DNA of 64,000 nt from Prionace glauca (lineage: Eukaryota > Chordata > Chondrichthyes > Carcharhiniformes > Carcharhinidae), in assembly GCA_037974335.1 (NCBI GenBank), contig CM075760.1:22171291-22235290 (forward strand), in the 5' to 3' direction. How positions within the stretch are numbered: position 1 is the stretch's first letter; each line of letters starts with the position of its first letter. The notes beneath the pieces are model-generated. The model had not been told where the DNA came from. It was given only the letters and a program-made list of their open reading frames with translations, and searched no databases. Positions 1 to 11,619 of the stretch are shown here, in pieces. The position numbers and the translations under genes were made by a program.

Positions 1-298
1 GAAAACAAGTCGTACAATACTCTGTACAAATCTCTGAGTATTACAAACTCCATTAACCCTTTCCTTCTTCAGAATGTTCATTACAATCATAGAATTGCTA
101 CATCTTATCAACCATCCCTGAGCTTTCACAATGAATTACTCTTCTCAGGTCACCCTTATCTCTGACTAGTCTGTACTGCTGGCAGTCTCTCAAAGTAGCT
201 GTCTGTGTGCTGATATGGGAGGCCCTGCCAGGCAAGTTTAATGTTCCATGACTGTGTCTTTAATGAATGCTTATAGGAACTCAAAAACCAGCCTGGGC
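1..298. other. No gene seen
   Basis: No coding pattern, RNA gene or recognised repeat is visible in this AT-moderate stretch. Confidence 0.4.
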
Positions 299-401
299 CT
301 CACACACACAGATACAGACACAGACACAGACACAGACACAGAGACTTACACACACACACACACACACAGAGACACCCACAGACACACACACACACACAAA
401 C
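299..401. repeat. (CA)/(GACACA) compound microsatellite
   Basis: An impure run of CA dinucleotides mixed with GACACA hexamers. It produces long low-complexity open frames on both strands (Thr-Asp and Cys-Leu repeats), which are not genes. Confidence 0.95.
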
Positions 402-1049
402 ACTCATACACGGTAGTGAGTGAGGAAGGGGGCTCACAGCAGGCAAAAGGGTGAGGTGTATTGGGAGAGGGGGGTAGGACTGTGTCCCATCTGATTTAAG
501 TTCACATTGCGGCTGCTGATAATGGGATCTTGCTGTGCACACACTGGGCCTGTGGCCTTTGCCCGCACTGCTGCAACGACCACAATTCTTATTTTTAAAC
601 AAAATCTTGCTCACGGGCCACAAAGTGGGTTCAAGGAAAAAGCTTGAAAGGGGATTGGGTAAATTCAAGCACTTTAATTGCTGAGGCAGCGTAAGGTGTG
701 GAGAAAGTGCTGGGGAATGGGAGGAGTATAGACTAGGATTTGATGGCCAGCATAGAGCTGGTGGGCCGAAGGGCCTGTTTCTGTGCTGTGTGACTCCAGA
801 TTCTTTTCTCTGTCTTCTCTTTTCCCAGGAATTTCTATTTGGATGGTGGGGTATAGAATTTCTCTGTCTCGCCAGTGCTCTTACCAATCCTTGCCCCCCT
901 CCCAGACATTCCGATCTATATTTCATCTTTCAATAAAATGTGAAAGAAAACACCAGTGTGAATTGTTGTCAATTTGGAAAGAGAGGGAGAGAGAGGTGTG
1001 GATCCCATTTCCCACGCTCTCCTGCAGTCCTCACCCACAACATTTATTG
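402..1049. repeat. Repeat-derived spacer with SINE-tail-like fragment
   Basis: Bases 525-540 hold the phrase GGATCTTGCTGTGC that recurs further along. Bases about 740-797 match the 3' end of the local tRNA-SINE or CR1 families on the plus strand (GGGCCGAAGGGCCTGTTTCTG followed by a GTGCTGT phrase). Nothing coding is evident. Confidence 0.5.
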
Positions 1050-1380
1050 AACCTGGACCTCACCAGGTTTTATGTGTGTGTGTGGGATCTTGCTGTGTAT
1101 ACAGATGTATCTGGCTCCCTATTCTTTGCACTGTGACCATGAGCAGAACTTTAAACAGAAAAGATTGAGGGGAAGGAGAAGGGTTGGGGAGGGGGAGGAG
1201 GCAGAGAGAGATAGAGAAATGAAGGGAGAGCTAAACAGAGAGGGAGTGGGGGGTGTGAGGGTCTCAGGAGGGGCAGGGGGAAAGAGACACAGACTCTTGG
1301 GGGGGGTATCCTCCTCCATTGTGGTACTGCTAGTAGGATCTTGCTGTGCAGAATTACCTTCATTGTAATTTGAATCATTC
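1050..1380. repeat. Degenerate duplicated unit, copy 1
   Basis: This block resembles 3,330-3,620 in order and content: TGTGGGATCTTGCTGTG, a GCACTGTGAC phrase, a purine-rich stretch with GAGAGAAA and GGGGAAAGAGACA, then a CTCCTCC phrase. It looks like an old direct duplication about 2.27 kb apart. The purine-rich core makes chance similarity partly possible. Confidence 0.5.
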
Positions 1381-1540
1381 ATTCTTTGACGAAGGAAGGG
1401 TGGATGCGATTGTGGAATTTTTAATATTGATAAAACGCTGCACAGGTTTGGAACCTACACTCACCCCCCACCAAAAGGATACAACTCATCTTGTAATTTT
1501 AAATAAGTGTGTGTAAGATAGTAGGAAGCTACTGGTTTTA

Positions 1541-1728
1541 GACATAGAATCCCTACACTGAAGAAGGAAGCCATTTGGCCCATCTAGTCTGTACCGACCA
1601 CAATCCCACTCAGGCCTTATACCCGTAATCCTGCACTTTTAACCTGCTGATCCCCCGGACATTGCGGTCAATTTAACACGGCCAGTCCGCCTAACCCGCG
1701 CATCTTCAGACTGTGGGAGGAATTGGTA
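1541..1728 (-). mobile_element. tRNA-derived SINE fragment (HE1/V-SINE-like)
   Basis: Reading left to right it shows the reverse complement of the family's 3' half: a CATAGAATCCCTACA start, a TGGCCCAT phrase, CCACAATCCCACTCAGGCC, then the central GACTGTGGGAGGA block. The tRNA-like head is missing. Confidence 0.7.
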
Positions 1729-2455
1729 AATAAAAGCAGGATCTCTCTATCAGGAACAACCAACCGGTCTTTAATTCAGACTGGGTGACAACCTTATTAA
1801 AATAATGAACAAACTGAATAAACTCCCCAATAGAATGCTGTTCCAATGACAAGACTCACTCGGGAATAATGAAATAAATCATTACAGAATAGAGTCACCC
1901 TCAGATAATATAATACCAGGTGTCTGTTGGAAGTGTGAGCTTTCTTCTGATGCTTCAGTCTGGAATAGTTTCTGAGTTGGTTTCTATTTAGAGGGTGATG
2001 TGATGAAGCTGTATATATTACTGCAGGATTCAGTATCAGACTCTCCCTCCTTCAATCTAAAGAGGCAGCAAGGTCCCCCTCTCCCCGTTATTTCCTCCTG
2101 TCCGGGTTTAAATACCTAGAATTTCCTCACAGTATTCCTGCAATTTGAGTGGCTCGAGGCTGTCACCAACACTCCAATCTGAATGTAATTGGTTGTTGTG
2201 TTTGAGAGCTTGTTTTAAAATCATTGATCCAATTGAAAGCCTGTTTTGCTGCTGGGATTCTGGCTGCTGCTTTGGACACAGATGTTATAAAGCTGTCTTC
2301 TGCAGCCTGCTTTCTGCAGTTTAAAATCCCAAAGACACCGGCTTTCGAAAGAATCCACGCAAGATGAATTTTTTTGGATTTCTCAGCATTTCTTTTCAAT
2401 ATTTACATCTGTCAAACACCTCATTTTTAACCTTGTATATGCAACTTAGTGATAT
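1729..2455. other. Unidentified spacer
   Basis: No reading frame with protein-like composition and no recognised repeat is seen. A short minus-strand open frame at 2,163-2,399 has no recognisable motif. Confidence 0.3.
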
Positions 2456-3091
2456 TGTACGAGCTGAGTAGTGGCATGATGGGTACAAAAAGGACTGACC
2501 AAGCGATTCCTAAATATCTGACCCTCGCCTGACCCAACAAAGGTTGACTCCATATATCTTAAGACTAGAATAAAACCAGAGAAGGCCAAATGCCTGACCT
2601 CAGTCTGTCTTGATAAGGTTGACTCCACGCACCCTGGGACTACATACGCAAAATAAGGTCAGAGGTGAAGGAGTCACAGAACCTTCCATTACATCAGAAA
2701 ACAAGATATGGTCAGAGATGAAGAAATCACAGAACCTTTTCCTTCCCTCAAAGGACAAGATAATGATATTATTGATGAGACAAAGAGGTCTCGGAGGTCA
2801 CTGGGTTATAACACAGTTAATGATGTTGCTACTGTTTGTATTACTAATTAAATTCCTGAATAAGCTTGAAGTCATGCAAACTGGTAAGAAAAGTGTATAA
2901 CTATTGAATTGATTCTTAGAGTAAGGGCGGTCTTGAGACAGAATTAGCAGCTTGTACTAACTGCTCTCTGTTCCCAAGATTCTGCCGTATACTGCATGCA
3001 GTTTTGTGATAAAGGCGTGTTGTTCTTTCGAAACAAACTTTGTTAAGTTTTTCTACCACAGTCAAGAAGCAGGAAAATTTCCATTTCAACA
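2456..3091. mobile_element. LTR-like fossil, copy 1 (probable solo LTR)
   Basis: A block of about 0.64 kb that starts TGTACGA and ends TCAACA, with a second copy at 9,003-10,881. Shared landmarks in the same order are the GTAGTGGCATGATGGG phrase, two GTTGACTCC/CTGACTCC phrases, TAAGGGCGG, ACTGCATGCAGT and GTCAAGAAGCAGGAAAATTTCCA. TG...CA ends and the lack of coding sequence suggest a solo LTR. No target-site duplication was found, so another non-coding repeat family is possible. It is an old, decayed copy. Confidence 0.5.
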
Positions 3092-3329
3092 ACTTCATCA
3101 TATTAGACAGGGAGAGAGAGAGAGGGAGAGAAAGAAAGAGACAGAGAGCGGGAGAGAGAGAAGGAAAACCAAGAAAAGACAGCAAGAGGTGAGGTTTGTG
3201 TGGGGGTTGCAGTGAGGGGGTGGGAAGAGGCAAGGATCTTGTGGGGGGGGGGGCTCTTGTGTGGAGAGGGAGAGAGAGGGAGATGTCTAGTTCCCTTATT
3301 TCCCACTCACTTGACCCCAGTCCTCACAA
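3092..3329. repeat. GA-rich low-complexity tract
   Basis: A (GAGA)n-type purine run around 3,110-3,180 and a G-rich run at about 3,240. Antisense open frames here are serine and leucine low-complexity artefacts. Confidence 0.8.
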
Positions 3330-3650
3330 TACCACTTTGTATCTGGCCCTGTTCAGGCTGTTTGTATGTGGGATCTTGCTGTGCACTCATGATATGTTCC
3401 CCCCTCCCCCCAACCACCATATTCCTCGCACTGTGACTGTGCCCCACACTTGAAATGTAAAAAGATGGAGAGGTAGAAGAGAGTGGGTAGCAAGAGAGAA
3501 ACAGGGTGAATGGAGAAGGGGTGGGGAGTGTCAGGGGCTTGGGGAAAGAGACAGAGGCTGTGGGGGTGGGGGTCTCCTCCTGCAGTGTGGGATTCCCTGT
3601 GGGATCTGGATTGTAACATTCTCAGTCTCTCTCTCACTGTAAAGCACTCG
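3330..3650. repeat. Degenerate duplicated unit, copy 2
   Basis: This is the counterpart of 1,050-1,380, with the same order of a GGGATCTTGCTGTGCA phrase, a GCACTGTGACTGTG phrase, purine-rich core, GGGGAAAGAGACAGAGGCTG and CTCCTCCTGCAGTGTGG. Confidence 0.5.
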
Positions 3651-4472
3651 GGAGGGAGAGGGAGCAGAAATTCAAATTCCTGAGCCTGGGGGAAAGGCTT
3701 GGTCTCAATCCCAGAGTCCTGCTTGTGTTTTTAGACAGGGCGCTGAGATTTGTGGGTGTGGATGGAGAGGATTGTTCTGGTTAACTGGGGAGAGGAAGAT
3801 TTGTTCTTTCTAGCTGAGGTGTAATGCAGCCTCTGTGACTAGGCCTCACTTCAAGGACTAATTCTCAGGAGCCCTTTTGCATTCCCCAACAGGGTTTAAG
3901 TGGCTGGATTCAATGGTTCAATAAAATGTGCAGCAGCCACTTCAGGGAGTGTGGATTTTCGTGCTCTCTCTCTCTCATTTCTCTTTTGAATGTGAGGTTT
4001 TATTTTAAACGGTCAGACAGAAAGTTAGAGAATTTCAATCCAGATTTGTCCTGAGATAGAGAAACAGAGCAGAGATCAGGACAGGTTATCCAGAGACAGG
4101 AGCAGAGATGAGGTATTGGATAGGTATCGATCTGGGGGAAATGTGTAAGAGACAGAGAGGGAGAAACAGGGAGGGGGGTGTCTGATAGAAGTGGGAACTT
4201 CACTGAGGGCTTCTGTGTTAATTCACTGGCCTGTCTCGGGGGTAAAGCGCTCACCCACCCAGAATGCTTTGATGTGTTCAATAAATTAAATATTGGGACA
4301 GTCACGAGGCATTTGGAAGTTCATTTCATTTGAAATGTGTTCCCATTTTGTCAGTGTTTAATAATGAAGATGTGAAAGTAAATGTTCCCCCCAGCCCCCA
4401 GTGAGATTGTGAATTTCAGCAAGTCCTGGGATCTTGCTGTGCCTTTTATTGTTTTCAATCAAATTTTATTTT
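3651..4472. other. Unidentified spacer
   Basis: No gene is visible. Another GGATCTTGCTGTGC phrase lies at about 4,429-4,442, just before the CR1 fragment. Confidence 0.35.
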
Positions 4473-4780
4473 AAGAACATAAGAACATAAGAAATAGGAG
4501 CAGGAGTAGGCCATCTGGCCCTTCGAGCCTGCCCCGCCATTCAATAAGATCATGGCTGATCTGTCGTGACTCAGCTCCACCTTCCTGCCCTCTCCCCATG
4601 ACCCTTAATCCCTTCTCTTATCAAAAACCCATCAACCCGTTTCTTAAAAATATTTAGCGAGGCAGCCTCCACCACTTCAACGGGCAGAGAATTCCAGAGA
4701 TTCACCACCCTTTGAGTGAAGAAGTTCCTCCTCAACTCTGTTCTAAACCGCCCCCCCTTTATCTTGAGGCTATGCCCCCT
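4473..4780 (-). mobile_element. CR1 LINE fragment (3' end)
   Basis: The left end shows the inverted tail (AAGAACATAAGAACATAAGA), then the 3' UTR, then antisense coding for the C-terminal end of CR1 ORF2 (RVVNLWNSLPVEVVEAASLN). The match to the full copy at 41,776-46,317 stops at about 4,780, so this is a strongly 5'-truncated insertion. Confidence 0.92.
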
Positions 4781-4979
4781 TTCTTTCAAAGAGAATTCCT
4801 TTGGAAGCTTTGATGATGCAGAGAACAAATAGTTTTGCCATGAGGAATCCTCGGACAAGATATATAGCCGCAGGGAAAATATTAATAAAACTCCACTTGT
4901 CTTTGTTCATTTTTATACACAGATAGACTGGTGGGGCTTTTACACTGAGGGTTAGTGGTCTGTGTGTCAGTGTGTTTGA

Positions 4980-5790
4980 GTGATCCCTGCTCCAATGTAA
5001 TCCCAGATTCCAATCCCTCTCCCTGAAGCTGTGTCTGTGCAACTCCCCCATCCTCAGAACTGTTTCTCCACATCTTTCCAATCCCTATCCCTCCCCATCC
5101 TCTATCCCTCAGCCTCTCACAATGGCAGAATCTTTCCCTTTTTCTCTCATTCTCTCTTTCTGAAACTTTGTCAGTCTGTCTTGCCAAAGCCCCCCTTTCT
5201 ATTCATCTCGACATCTCACTTTGTATCTCAGCCTCTCTGCTCATCTCTCCCTCTCTGTGGGTCATTTTATCTCGATCACAGCAGCCCCTTCTCCATCTCT
5301 CTGTCCCTTTCTAACTCTGCTGCCCTCTCTGTGACTCAATCTGTCGGAATTACAGTAACATCCTCTCTCCATCTCTATGTCTTTTCACAGCAAATTCATT
5401 GCAATGTTAATGTGAGCCTACTTGTGACTAATAAATAAAGCTTTAATTTTCATTCTGCTTCTTTCTGTCTCGAACTAACTGCTTCCCTTTCTCTACCACT
5501 CCCTGCTTCCCACTCTCTGAATCATTCCGTCTAAATTACAGCAGCATTCTCTCTATCTCCATCTCTATATCTCTCTGTCTCTTATCTCTCTCTCTCTGCC
5601 AGTCATTCTGTCTTAATCACAGCAGCGTTCTCTCTATCTCCAGCTCTGTCTCTTATCTCTCTCTCCAATCTCTGCTTCCGTCTGTCTGTGAATCATTGTC
5701 TGAACTATAGCAGCATCCTCCCTATCTCCATCTCTCTGCTTCTCTTTGTCTCTTATCTCTCTCTCTCTCTCGTGAGGGACAGGACAGATC
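4980..5790. repeat. Pyrimidine-rich degenerate minisatellite
   Basis: The top strand is dominated by C and T (TCTC runs). A phrase like ATTACAGCAGCATTCTCTCT recurs near 5,275, 5,345, 5,531, 5,612 and 5,700, with spacing of roughly 70-190 bases. There is no coding potential. Confidence 0.75.
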
Positions 5791-6109
5791 AGAGGTTCAC
5801 TGTTGACAAGCAGCGAGTTGCCAGGAACACAGCAGATGGGGAAGCAGCACAAAAACTACTAAAGGGGGAGTTTGTAATTCAGGGGCTTGCTCAGAGCCAG
5901 GGGTTATTAGACAGAGAGGGAAGGGGAGGAGGGGGGTGGTCTCTTGTACAAGAGGGGGGAATATTACAACACAGGCTGTCCAGAGTCAGAAGTTATTAGA
6001 GAGAAGGGACAATGGAGGAGAGGGGACGGGGATGTTATAACTGTGTCGGGGAATTCATCATTTGAACATTTTAAATGGGCAGAGTTTCCACATCCAACTC
6101 GACCAGGAG
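5791..6109. other. Transition segment, no gene seen
   Basis: Mixed sequence between the pyrimidine-rich and purine-rich blocks. Nothing is recognisable. Confidence 0.4.
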
Positions 6110-7610
6110 TTGTTTACAGGGGGAGTGGAGGGGGATTGATTGGGGTGGGGAGGTGGGTGTCTGTCGGTCTGCCTAGGGGCTGTTCACAGGGAGGGAGTGG
6201 GGGGGAAACTTAGGGGAATAGTCAGCAGTGGGCGACTGAGGAGGGTACGGGCAGCGGGGGATTGGACAGAGGGGGGATAGAGGGTTGAGAGGGATTTGGA
6301 GGGGGATTGAAGAGGGTTCGGGCAGCGGTGGTACAGGGCTGAGAGGGAAGGATTCGGTGGGCGGGAGAATTAGAGTGATTGCGGGGAGGGACAACAGGTT
6401 CAGTTGGAGTGGGGGGGGGCAGAATTGAGAGGGATTAAAGTGGAGAGTGGAGAGGGATATAGGGGGAGACTCAGAGGATTCAGGAGAGATTTAAGGGACG
6501 GTCTTGTGGGGACTTTGGGATTCAGAGATTCAGCATTGGGGACTGAGAGGGCGGGAATCAGGGAGAATTGAAAGGATTCAGGAAGGGGAGACAGAGGGGG
6601 GTTTCTCAAGGTCTGAGGTATACAGGAGGGACGCGGGGTGGGGAGGGGGTTAGGGGGGTTCTGTAGTGGGGGGAGGGAATTAAAAAAACACGGTTTGGGG
6701 CTCAGTGATTGAAGGGAATGGGATTTGAGAAGCAGCAGGATAGAGGGATGCCGGAAGGGGGGCAATCCAGGGAAATGTTCAAGGGGATTCCAGAGGAATC
6801 TCGGGGGCTTAGAACTGAGAGGGTATCTGGGTGGGAGAGAGAGTTAGAGCAGGAGGGTGAATGTCAGGGCGGAGGGAAAGGGATGGATAGGATTTATAGC
6901 AATTCAGGAGGGGGGATTCAGAGAGGGATTTAGGGTGAGCCTTGCTTCAGGGTTAGAATTGGGGGCACGTAGAAGGATTCAGAGGGGGGGGGGTGACTCA
7001 GGGATTCCGGGCTGGGGAGGACTTGAGGGGTTTGAGTTCAGGGGCTTAGGAAGGATTGGAGGTGGGAGTCAGGGGGCTTGGGTTTGGTGGGGGTGTTATA
7101 AGGAGTCTTTAGGGGGGTGATTAAGGAATTAGAGCAGGACCATGGGGGATTCAGAGGGACTTAGAGGGCTTTGGCAGTGGGTGTCGGAGAGAGATTTTTG
7201 GGGGGTGGGCTTAGAGTTGGATTGAAGGAGATCGGGCAGAGGGGACAGGGAATCAGTGGGTGAACAGAGGGGGATTCAGGACAGGGGAAGTATAGGCTTT
7301 GAGGGATTTGGTGGGGGGAGGGGGCTGAGGGAGCCATTGGGGAGGGATTCACAGAGGGCTGGGGTCCAGAGTGGGAACAGAAGGACTGGGAGGAGGGGGT
7401 GTGCTTGGGATCTAGTGAGGGGAGGGGGTGGAAAAGAGAGCAGGGCAGGGGAAAAAAGAGCAAGAGGAAAGAAAAGAGTCCGGGGGAATAAAAGAGTGCG
7501 GGAAAAAAGGAGCCCAGAGGAAAAAAAATTCCAGGAAGAAAACAAGTGTCCAGGGGAAAAAAAGAAAGATAAATAAAGAAAGATCGAGAGAGAGAGAGGA
7601 AGATTGAGGG
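6110..7610. repeat. 1.5-kb purine-rich (G-rich) tract
   Basis: The top strand is nearly all G and A, with recurring GGGATT(C)AGAGGGG-type phrases, many runs of four or more G, and a G/A-only stretch near 7,430-7,610. It looks like a decayed short-unit satellite. Long frames here are glycine-, arginine- or proline-rich and are not genes. Confidence 0.85.
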
Positions 7611-8640
7611 GACATTACAAATAGAGAAAAGCAGGGCTGGGGTGGGAAAGAGGTGCAGACAGAAAGAGAAGAGGTTCATACTCACCATCGCATGTTTTCC
7701 CTCGGTGATCTCTCAAACTCCTCCAGTCCCCTCTCTCATGGTGGGGGAGACAGATCCTGGGCCAGGGGCTTTGTGCTGGGTAAAGGGGGATTAAAATATT
7801 AGAGCTGGAACTCCATGATTCACTCACAGAGTTTACCTGATACTTACCAACCCACATGTAGAGAGAAAACAATGTATACCCAGCTTTTTTATATCCTCAC
7901 TGAGTCACAGAAAGTGTCCACACCTCCCCAATCAACCCCCATCCAACCACATCTCCCACACCTCATCTGGACACACCTACTCCAGATATGGCCCAGTTCA
8001 ACACCAACCTGTCTCTGAGTGTGTGGGGGTGTAGTGTGTGAGCACCAGGCAAATGATTTATCCCAAGGCTCACTCTCTCTCTTTCTCTCTCTCTTATACC
8101 CCCTCCCCCACCCCCATCTCCCATCCCAGCTTCACATTACCAGCACCAGGAGCTGAGAGAAAATTGGGTCAAATTAACTCGCAGCCCTGCACTGCCAGAG
8201 AGAGAGAGAGAGGGGCCAGTGTAAATGTAGTCTAAAAGATTATACAACTTGTTCGTTCAAGACTCTGTCAGCTACAGGTTTGCACCCTTTGCTGGTTCCT
8301 GCAAAGTTCCCTTTTCCTCAAGTAGCACGAAGAAATATCTTGCAAAGTTCTTTATTGCTGCATTGACAATTCCACTTCTGATTTACAATGCAATCTGTCT
8401 GTTGTTGAGTGTCTGGGTGTTTAAATGTGTCTGCCCTGTGCTTAGTGTTTAATGACTCACCAGAAATCAGAACTGCAAAAAAAAGCTTAGACTTTTGTTA
8501 AGAACAGAAGCACTGCTGAGGGAGGGGATGGAGAGAATGAGAGTGAAGTTTCTATCAGATAAATGCTGCAAATGTGTCTTTAAGCAGCAGCTCTGAAGAG
8601 AGACAGATGCTGGATTTTAAACACTCTGGGAACTGTGCCC

Positions 8641-8644
<4 letters not shown>
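7611..8644. other. Spacer with a possible minus-strand splice donor
   Basis: On the minus strand a GATG|GTGAGTATG sequence at about 7,682-7,692 fits a splice donor. It would close an open segment running from about 7,872 that contains the residues GDWRSLRDHRGKTCDG. No protein family is recognised and no partner exon is seen. The rest is spacer with TCTC-rich patches. Confidence 0.2.

Positions 8645-8673
<29 letters not shown>
8645..8673. repeat. (CA)n microsatellite
   Basis: An uninterrupted run of about 14 CA dinucleotides directly before the 56-bp minisatellite. Confidence 0.95.
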
Positions 8674-8674
<1 letters not shown>

Positions 8675-8677
<3 letters not shown>

Positions 8678-8998
8678 TAATCCGGTTGTCCTGGATTTCT
8701 GCTCTGTGACATTTCACTGTGCAATCCAACAATTAATCCAGTTCTCCTGGATTTCTGCTCTGTGACATTTCACTGTGTAATCCAACAATTAATCCAGTTC
8801 TCCTGGATTTCTGCTCTGTAACATGTCACTGGATAATCCAACAATTAATCCAGTTCTCCTGGATTTCTGCTCTGTAACATGTCACTGTGTAATCCAACAA
8901 TTAATCCAGTTCTCCTGGATTTCTGCTCTGTAACATGTCACTGGATAATCCAACAATTAATCCAGTTCCCCTGGGTTGCTTCTCTGCAACATAATGTG
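8675..8998. repeat. 56-bp minisatellite, about 5.8 copies
   Basis: Unit starts at 8,675, 8,731, 8,787, 8,843, 8,899 and 8,955 are spaced exactly 56 bases apart. Each unit reads AATTAATCCAGTTCTCCTGG, then a TTTCTGCTCTG phrase and a CACTG(TG/GA)TAATCCAAC end. The last units alternate between the CTGTGTAATCC and CTGGATAATCC variants, which hints at a two-unit higher-order repeat. It ends next to the LTR-like fossil. Confidence 0.95.
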
Positions 8999-9002
8999 AA
9001 GT

Positions 9003-10881
9003 TGTACGAATGAAGTAGTGGCATGATGGGAAAATTGGTCAAGTATTTGGTACAAAATTAGGAAAGCTGATCAAGCTATTCCAAAATGCCAGACCCCTGT
9101 AAGACTTAATAAGACTGACTCCGCATAACTTAAGACACAAATAAGATCAGAGGAGGTCAAGCTGTGCCTAATCTCTGTAAGACCTGATAAGGCTGACTCC
9201 ACATGACCTAGAGCTGTATGAGTGAGACAAGATAAGGACAGAAATGACAAAGTCATTGGCCTTCATCTTTTCTATAAAAAGGACAAGATAAAGGTATGAA
9301 TGATGAAACAAAGCATTTGAGGAGGTCAGCAGGTTGTACCATTATTTATGATGCCTCCATTAATCAAATTGCTGAATAAGCTCTGGTCATGCAAACTGAT
9401 AATGATTCTGCATAAAGGCTGAATTGATTCTTTATGTAAGGGCGGACTTGAAAAGGAATTAGCAAGTCGTAATGACGGCTCTCCAAACTCAAGTTTTTAC
9501 CAATACTGCATGCAGTATTTTCAGAAAACATAAGAAATAGGAGCAGGAGTAGGCCATCTAGCCCTTTGAGCCTGCCCCACCATTCCATAAGATCATAGCT
9601 GATCTGAAGTGGCTCAGTTCCACTTTCCCGCTTTCTCCCCATAACCCTTAATCCCCTTGCCTACCAAAAACCTATCTACCCGTGTCTTAAATATATTTAG
9701 CAAGGCAGCCTCCACCACTTCAACGGGCAGAGAATTCCAGAGATTCACCACCCTTTGAGTGAAGAAGTTCCTCCTCAACTCTGTTCTAAACTGCCCCCCC
9801 CCCCCCTTATCTTGAGGCTGTGCCCTCTAGTCCTGCTGTCCTTTCTGAGCGGGAATAGTCTCTCCACCTCTATCCTATCCATCCCTTTCATCATCTTATA
9901 TGTCTCTATAAGATCCCCCCTCATCCTTCTAAACTCTAACGAGTACAAGCCCAGTCTATTCAGCCTCTCTTCATAGCTCAATCCCCTCAACTCCGGTATC
10001 AGCCTAGTAAACCTCCTCTGCACTCCCTCCAAGGCCAAAATATCCTTGAGCAACTGCGGCGACCAAAACTGCACACAGTACTCCAGCTGCGGCCTCACCA
10101 ATGCCCTATACAGCTGCAGCAAGATCTCCCTACTTTTATATTCAATCCCCCTCGCTATGAAGGCCAGCATCCCATTTGCCTTCCTGACCACCTGCTGTAC
10201 TTGTAGGCTGGGTTTTTGCGACACATGCACAAGGACCCCCAGGTCCCTCTGCACCGTAGCATGCTGCAGCTTTTCGCCCTGTAAGTAGTAGCCCTTCCTA
10301 CTATTATTCCTACCAAACTGGATAACCTCACACTTGCCAACATTGTATTCCATCTGCCAGGTCCTCACCCACTCGCTCAGCCTATCTAGATCCCTCAGCA
10401 GACTTTCTACACCCTCCGCACAATTTGCTGTTCCACTTATCTTTGTGTCATCAGCAAATTTCAACACCCTACACTCAGCTCCCTCCTCCAAATCATCTAT
10501 ATAAATGATAAATAGCAAAGGCCCCAGCACTGATCCCTGGGGCACTCCACTAATCACCAACCACCAATCCGAATAGCACCCATTGACACCCACTCTCTGC
10601 CTCCTATTTGACAGCCAATCCCCTATCTACGCTAACACCCTACCCCCAACTCCATGCCCCCTAACCTTCTGTAACAACCTTTTGTGCGGCACCTTATCAA
10701 ACGCCTTCTGAAAATCGAGAAATACCACATCCACCGGTTCCCCTCCATCCACCGCACTAGACACATCCTCATAGAATTCCAATAAATTCATCAGACGAAT
10801 AAAGACAAGTTATTTTGTCGGAACGAACTTTATTGAGTCTTTCTACCGCAGTCAAGAAGCAGGAAAATTTCCACGTCAACA
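9003..10881. mobile_element. LTR-like fossil, copy 2, split by a CR1 insertion
   Basis: The same family as 2,456-3,091. The two halves (about 9,003-9,525 and 10,797-10,881) flank a minus-strand CR1 insertion. It starts TGTACGA and ends CAACA. Its right end coincides with the limit of homology of the inverted gene-A/gene-B duplication. An old, decayed copy. Confidence 0.5.
9527..10796 (-). mobile_element. CR1 LINE fragment, RT to 3' end
   Basis: The inverted 3' tail is at the left edge. Antisense coding then covers the reverse transcriptase, with SGVPQGSVLGPLLF and the FADDTK catalytic box, and the C-terminal domain. The minus-strand open frame 9,775-10,593 holds most of this. It is 5'-truncated inside the RT, and a C homopolymer near 9,796 disrupts the C-terminal frame. 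Sequence differences (AECRVLKFADDTKISG) mark an older or different subfamily from the trimer at 35-46 kb. It is nested inside the LTR-like fossil. Confidence 0.93.
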
Positions 10882-11619
10882 CGGTACCAACTCGAGCTCT
10901 GATTTTTCACTGGCCATGATGGGGTAAGATAATAACAATTATGATCTACACTCAGAGGGTCTACTTTTCAGTCCAATGCTACTTGGAGTATTCCGTCACT
11001 TCGCTGACTATCAGGTCACAAATTTAAACAATGCCTGAGAATGCCTCTTAATTTCTTAACCAACGACCTACCTCTGTTTGTTGATTGGTCAGATCTCCCT
11101 TTTTACAGATTCAGGTATCTCAGCCACTGAACGCCAGCCAGTCCTGGGATAAGTTTAATTCCAACTCATTCCCAGTAAATATTCTCACCAGGTCCTGTGT
11201 TGGGACCCTGCTAAGCAGCTTTAATGGTCCGTGATTGCAGAAACTGAGCTGTCACAGGAATGTGGTCAAGACAGTCCAGTCCCATAATGCCTCACATTCA
11301 ATCTGCACTCCTTCCATTATAACAGAATATGTGGCTGTATGTAGCCGCCTCGGCCACGGTCAACCCCAACACTGCCTTCTTGAACTGCTACAATGCCTGT
11401 AAATACATCCACAGTGCTGTTAGGGAGTGATTTCCAGCTACACATTCCAGACTCACTAACTGCTGGTGGATACCAGATTAATATATTAAATTCAACCACA
11501 TCCAAGATGACTTATCCCAATTTCATTATTGTCCAGGACAATATATTCACAATATCTTTAAAACAGAAATTAAACATTCCCATTTGATTTCAGGTATTAA
11601 CATATTCTGTTAGTTTGTT
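10882..11619. other. Inverted-duplication arm 1, unique part
   Basis: Non-coding sequence whose reverse complement is found at 53,694-54,412, for example the phrases near GAGCTC..., AAACAATGCCTGAGAATGC and CCATAATGCCTCACATTCAATC. It contains no gene. Confidence 0.8.

Noticed and set aside
300-926. 208-codon minus-strand frame
   Set aside because: It runs through the CA microsatellite and is Cys/Leu/Val low complexity. No domain and no splice context.
2456-3091. Coding retrovirus or LTR retrotransposon next to the LTR-like fossils
   Set aside because: No gag, pol or env-like residues were seen on either side of either copy, so at most solo LTRs remain.
7161-7688. 175-codon minus-strand frame in the purine-rich tract
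   Set aside because: Phe/Ser/Pro/Leu low complexity from antisense GA-rich DNA.
8675-8998. CRISPR-like regular repeat
   Set aside because: Units are contiguous with no unique spacers, and the sequence is vertebrate. It is a minisatellite.
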